Positions 60,508 to 64,000 of a stretch of DNA of 64,000 bases are shown here, piece by piece. The position numbers and the translations under genes are program-made. Under the pieces are notes generated by a model. It was not told where the DNA came from. It saw only the letters and a list, made by a program, of their open reading frames with translations, and did not search any database. The stretch is from Chelativorans alearensis. Its GTDB lineage: Bacteria > Pseudomonadota > Alphaproteobacteria > Rhizobiales > Rhizobiaceae. How positions within the stretch are numbered: position 1 is the stretch's first letter; each line of letters starts with the position of its first letter. Location of the stretch: the NCBI RefSeq assembly GCF_010993735.1, contig NZ_WQNI01000003.1, positions 186,001-250,000 of the forward strand, in the 5' to 3' direction.

Positions 60508-60648
60508 TGATGACCCCTCGGTTGGACAGCCACCCGATGGTCGATCGTACTTGCGCTATGTCTCCCCCAATCCCAACCGCCGGTCTCCCCAGACCGGCTG
60601 AGCCACCCAACGTTCAAAGCAAAAGACGCTCAAACACCGGATAGTTCG
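60175..60648. repeat. Direct repeat, copy 1 (FAD gene front and promoter)
   Basis: This ~474-bp block, from inside the FAD gene (KDSAQ region) through its start and ~140 bp of upstream DNA ending in GGATAGTTCG, recurs at 62981-63447 in the same orientation with a few percent differences and small indels. Confidence 0.9.
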
Positions 60649-60782
60649 CTTGCGTCAGGTGGGCACAAACCGGCGGTGCGGTATCTCAGGATATTGCTGT
60701 CTATGTCAGAAAGTTGCAGGAAGCGGCGAGTTATCCAAAAAGTTGTAGTATTTTTGCCACGATCCGCTCGCTATTGCGCCGC

Positions 60783-61646
60783 AATTGAACAGCCTATTGA
60801 TTGCCATAACCGGCCCGGTCGGCGTCGGGAAAACCGTCTTCCTGCACCGCCTTCAGGACGAGATCGCCAACGAAAAAGAAGGTCATCGTCGCCGAGAGCC
60901 TGTCGGTCGACAAGGCGCGCACCACGGTGCCGACGCTGATCGCCGCCCTGTTCTGCGACCTCTCGCGAAAGAAGGAGCCAAAAGTCCCCACCCAGGGCGA
61001 AAAGCGAGAGCGGGAGTTGCAAAAGCTGGTCGCGGCGCGGAAACAAGCCCGTTACTCTTTTCGTCGGTGAGGCACACGATCTGCACGGCAAGACGCTGAA
61101 CGGGCTGAAACGGCTAATGGAAGTCATCGCCCGCCGTGGCGGGAAGTGGTCCGTCGTGCTTGTCGGCCATCCGAAACTGCGCAACGACCTGCGACGCCCC
61201 ATCATGGAAGAGATCGGTCACCGCACCGATGTCCTTTCTTTCGATAGGCTTGGCGAAGAAGCACGGGCCTATCTCGACTGGCTGCTGAAAGCCTGTGCCG
61301 TCGAGGATGCCAACATCGATACCTTGATCGAACCTGCCGCACTGGATCTTTAGCGAGCCGTCTGAGCACGCCGCTCCAGTTTGCCGAACCTCTCAATCGA
61401 GCCTTCGAGGAAGGTTTCCGGCTGGGTGACAAGCCAATCACTTCGGAGATCGTTGCCTCGACGCTTGCGCCCGATTTCAACGATCTCGAGCCAAGGCTCA
61501 CGCGGCAGGGCTATTCCGTGAAGGTGTTGTCCGACCAGTTCCACGCCAAACCCACCGAAATCCGCCGTTTCCTCGACGGACAGCTTGATGCGGGTCGCAC
61601 CCGCGAACTCGCCGACCAGATGCGCATGGCAGGGCTGGCGCTATGA
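60783..61646 (+). pseudogene. Transposition AAA ATPase (TniB/IstB-like), frameshifted
   Basis: Read across three frames, the segment gives ITGPVGVGKTVFLHRLQDEI (Walker A), VIVAESLSVDKARTTVPTLI, FVGEAHDLHGKTLNGLKRLM (Walker B in EAHD form), GGKWSVVLVGHPKLRNDLRR, MEEIGHRTDVLSF, then in another frame SRLSTPLQFAEPLNRAFEEG and DLEPRLTRQGYSVKVLSDQF. This is the ATPase partner of an Mu/IS481-type DDE transposase. Its N-terminus is missing and at least two frameshifts interrupt it. The transposase gene itself is absent. Confidence 0.75.
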
Positions 61647-61684
61647 GAACGGCTATCATTCTCACATCTTTGCGCCTAGTTTCA

Positions 61685-61800
61685 GCAATGTGAGCCCGTC
61701 TCAAATAATCTGATCCCATTCTCATTCAAAGTGAGCCGAAACGAACTTATGGTCTCAAATAATGTGAGCCAAAAATCACGATGGTCTCAAGCCCAGCGTG
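61685..61800. repeat. Clustered transposon-end repeats
   Basis: Just after the ATPase remnant, the motif TCTCAAATAATGTGAGCC (61753-61770) occurs with variants at 61699-61717 (TCTCAAATAATCTGATCCC) and partial copies near 61685 (AATGTGAGCCC), 61719-61737 (ATTCTCATTCAAAGTGAGCC) and 61784 (GTCTCAAGCCC). Clusters of short repeats are the transposase-binding ends of Tn7/Mu-like elements that carry an ATPase gene. Confidence 0.6.
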
Positions 61801-61821
61801 GATAATCTCAAGCCGCTACAC

Positions 61822-62790
61822 CTATCGGCGTTGGGCGAGCTGCCGATTCCCTCTGCCGACTCTTGAAAACCTTGATTGATCCTGTCTACTAGACCTAATC
61901 TCAGCCGGCGTCGCATGCCGGTATTTCTTCATCGCGGCCGTCAGGTGGCTCTGGCTTGAAAATCCGCTGAGATAGGCGATATCCGCGATTGCCGTGTTGC
62001 CTTCGACAAGCAGTTTTTCAGCGAAGGCCAGTCGCAGGACGAGGAGGTACCGATGCGGCGTCTGTCCAAATGTCTTGGCGAATGCCCGAATGAAGTGGAA
62101 TGGCGAAAGGCCGCAGATCGCAGCAAGCTCCGCTATGGACAGTTTGCGGGAGAGATTTTCGTTCAGGAACTCCTGCACTCTGCGCGCACTCGAAGCACAG
62201 AGACCGCCATTCGCCTTTGCGGGCAGCCTGTTCACTCCCGAACAGGTTCTAAGCAGATGGATGCCGAAGAGCGTAACCAGGGAGTCGGCATAAAGCTCGC
62301 TTGCCGTCTCTTGCCGCAGCAGCTCCATCTTCAGCAATTGGGCGATGTGCAACGCCTTGAGATCGACGGTTCCGAAGGCCGGCGGCTGAAGCGCTACATG
62401 GTCGGCATCAAGCTCACGGGCCGCCAATTCGCCCAGGCGCTCGGGCCTGAGAGCGACAATCACGCTTTCCTTGGTGGACGACCAGATGGCGCGACCTTCG
62501 ACATTCGCCGGATAGATGACGGTTGCTCCGACCGGCGCATCGTATTCTTGCATCTTGTCGCTGCCTAACGCCATCCGGTTCCTCAGCGCTGGGGCAAGCA
62601 TGACCTCCACAAAGTGGCTTTCGGTCAGAAATGCTTGTGATCCCGGCTCGCGGACGGAATAGATCGCCCCACCCCCCGCCGTTGCCAAGCGCGGACCGGC
62701 GCTTTCGGGAATAACGTCGAGAATATGTGAATCGGTGCGCTGATCAGGCTTGGGGTTGTGACGATTCAAGCCACCCACCTTCTGTTCCAT
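61822..62790 (-). CDS. AraC family transcriptional regulator
   Basis: A 322-residue activator-type regulator. The C-terminal ~100 residues form two helix-turn-helix motifs (RRVQEFLNENLSRKLSIAEL, AAICGLSPFHFIRAFAKTFG, then TAIADIAYLSGFSSQSHLTA, AMKKYRHATPAEIR). The N-terminal part is a cupin-like effector domain. The start ATG 62790 has GGGGGGAC upstream; the frame is open 30 codons further. It sits between transposon ends and the truncated FAD gene, with no obvious target beside it other than the FAD locus. Confidence 0.9.
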   Translation of the reverse strand: MEQKVGGLNRHNPKPDQRTDSHILDVIPESAGPRLATAGGGAIYSVREPGSQAFLTESHFVEVMLAPALRNRMALGSDKMQEYDAPVGATVIYPANVEGRAIWSSTKESVIVALRPERLGELAARELDADHVALQPPAFGTVDLKALHIAQLLKMELLRQETASELYADSLVTLFGIHLLRTCSGVNRLPAKANGGLCASSARRVQEFLNENLSRKLSIAELAAICGLSPFHFIRAFAKTFGQTPHRYLLVLRLAFAEKLLVEGNTAIADIAYLSGFSSQSHLTAAMKKYRHATPAEIRSSRQDQSRFSRVGRGNRQLAQRR

Positions 62791-62896
62791 TCCAGTTGTC
62801 CCCCCAAGGCGCGTTGGCCAAACGCATTCTGCTTGTGATCGCGCCGAGGGCTGGCAGCGCACCCTGACCCTCGACTTCAACGAGTACTCGAAAACG

Positions 62897-63304
62897 CTAT
62901 CGGGACGCCGCCGTCCTAGGTGTTCTCAATGGCGGCTTCTGCGCAGTGTGTCTTGGTCTACGATCTCGCTTCTCCTGGGCAGAGTCCTTGAAATACCGGC
63001 CAATGATCGAACGCGGCGCGAATTTGTTGCCTGCGAATTCTGCGTTGCCGGTTGCCTTGAGCCAAAGACCTCCATGCTCTGGCTGCCAATGAGGCGCCGA
63101 CATGTCGCTCGTATAGGTATTCGTAAGAGCCTCGGGGCGGTCGGGGGCGAAGCTGTGGCCGCACCAGGGATGCGGTGTTGGATCGAAGACGGTCACGTCC
63201 AGAGACACGCCAGGGCCACGCGAACGGATGAGGCTTTCCAGCAAGGCGACGGCCGTCGGGCCGGCTCCAATAACGGCAATCGACAGCGCAGCAGTATCGT
63301 GCAT
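62897..63304 (-). pseudogene. Internally deleted copy of the FAD/NAD(P)-binding gene
   Basis: Starts MHDTAALSIAVIGAGPTAVA, LLESLIRS like the gene at 58987-60507, runs to IIGRYFKDSAQ (about residue 112), then joins directly to EKRDRRPRHTAQ, which corresponds to the very end of the full gene (EESRDRRPTHRAG). About 1.1 kb of the middle is missing. The first Rossmann motif remains, but the second motif and FAD-closing region are gone, so it cannot be an active enzyme of this family. Confidence 0.8.
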
Positions 63305-63447
63305 TGATGACCCCTTCGGTTGGACAGCCACCCGATGGTCGAGCCGCACTCGCGCAATGTTTCCCCTATTCCCAACAGCCGGTCTCCCCAGACCGGCTGA
63401 GCCACCCAACGTTCAAAGCGACAGACGCTCAAACACCGGATAGTTCG
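62981..63447. repeat. Direct repeat, copy 2 (FAD gene front and promoter)
   Basis: Second copy of the 60175-60648 block, 2.8 kb away in the same orientation. It contains the start codon, ribosome site and upstream region, ending in the same GGATAGTTCG. Confidence 0.9.
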
Positions 63448-64000
63448 TTTTCTTCACGTAGAACAACGCCGCCTTCTGCCTTGGATGCGCAGTCTCCCCT
63501 CCGGAAAACAATAACATTCCCGTACATTGTCGCACGATGTCATCTGTGAATTCTGCTCATGTTGTCCTACGTTGTCAATCTCAGGCGGCGAAGATTGTTC
63601 GGCCAGCAGATTGGCCGATAATGTCGGAGACGAACAAGCCGAAGGCGTGGTTGAGTACGCAACGGATGATGGCAAACGTGCCCGGATATCGCTCAAATCT
63701 GCATCGCGGGTCGCCAATCACGTCCCGCCGATGAAGGGGGAGACATGCGGGTTGAAGCCCGACCACCCGCCCCCTTAGGCTGCCCGCAGACGCGGAAGCA
63801 GAAGAGCAGCGTCATCGACGCTCCTTTCCGACCGCGTAACAGCCCATTTCCTCCTCGATCGAGCTTGTCCGAGACGCCCAGGATGCCTCCCGGAAAACCG
63901 GCAAGAAGATGATGCTGTTCAACGTCGTGCCGCAAACTGCTTCGACCCCGGCCGGCATCACGCCATTGTGCCGGACAACTATCGCCTCGCGTACTAGCTG
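63448..64000. other. Terminal interval, nothing identified
   Basis: Short frames on both strands (for example one on the minus strand with DPRCRFERYPGTFAIIRCVL and NHAFGLFVSDIIGQSAGRTI) have no family I recognise. It may hold decayed IS or plasmid DNA. Confidence 0.4.

Overview
The window reads as a GC-rich alphaproteobacterial accessory region, most likely Hyphomicrobiales (Rhizobiales). Supporting signs are an IalB-family secreted protein, a DUF6647-type metalloprotease-like protein, a DUF6958 protein, UgpC/MsmK-type sugar ABC operons paired with Gfo/Idh/MocA dehydrogenases, a DUF3363-type relaxase, and IS66/IS630/IS110/IS5 remnants of kinds common in rhizobia. The genus cannot be fixed from this sequence alone.

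Layout. 1-5.5 kb is a graveyard of insertion sequences (IS66, IS630) and gene stubs, including a 30-codon purC start, around an intact PAS-EAL phosphodiesterase gene. 5.6-9.3 kb holds a tightly overlapping TetR/GFA/DUF6958 operon with a palindromic operator, then a LysR regulator divergent from a quinone-reductase-like flavoprotein. 9.3-10.2 kb has two deleted tyrosine-recombinase remnants and a strong stem-loop. 10.2-23.4 kb is a surface/signalling block: a membrane TPR regulator, a palindrome, a 3367-residue autotransporter of beta-strand repeats with a C-terminal barrel, and an EAL protein. 23.5-27.2 kb carries IalB, an orphan TRAP binding protein, a second membrane winged-helix/TPR regulator and a secreted HExxH protein. 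27.4-31.6 kb is a stripped mobilisation module (HTH protein, TraF-like peptidase, lytic transglycosylase, relaxase) without coupling protein or Trb genes. 31.8-37.0 kb has an FkbM methyltransferase, a molybdopterin-fold secreted protein coupled to a GGDEF-EAL protein, and a GT39-like membrane glycosyltransferase.

37.1-45.3 kb is a coherent divergent carbohydrate locus. On the minus strand are two Gfo/Idh/MocA dehydrogenases, a FadR/GntR regulator and a VOC protein. On the plus strand are a binding protein, two permeases and an ATPase. The shared 335-bp intergenic region holds two near-identical GntR-type half-palindromes, one in front of each promoter. 49.6-58.2 kb is a second sugar locus: binding protein, two permeases, a GH38 alpha-mannosidase and an ATPase, facing a LacI regulator, with an 18-bp LacI-type palindrome upstream of the binding-protein gene.

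The segment between the two loci (45.7-49.4 kb) is mobile. It holds IS110 and IS5 remnants, an integrase tail abutting the 3' half of a tRNA-Val(GAC) (an att-site scar), a broken alpha/beta hydrolase, and a 268-bp copy of the first locus's permease gene. Inside it is the most interesting unit: a HipA-type kinase with a fused AbiEi-like N-terminal region. Its consensus sigma70-type promoter lies between and within two copies of a 33-bp dyad, and the downstream copy covers the -10 box and the probable start codon. This looks like a one-gene, self-repressing toxin-antitoxin relative.

58.6-63.5 kb carries an FAD/NAD(P)-binding protein and a second, internally deleted copy of it about 2.8 kb away. 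Between them are a frameshifted transposition ATPase with its end repeats and an AraC regulator. The last ~550 bases hold nothing I can identify.
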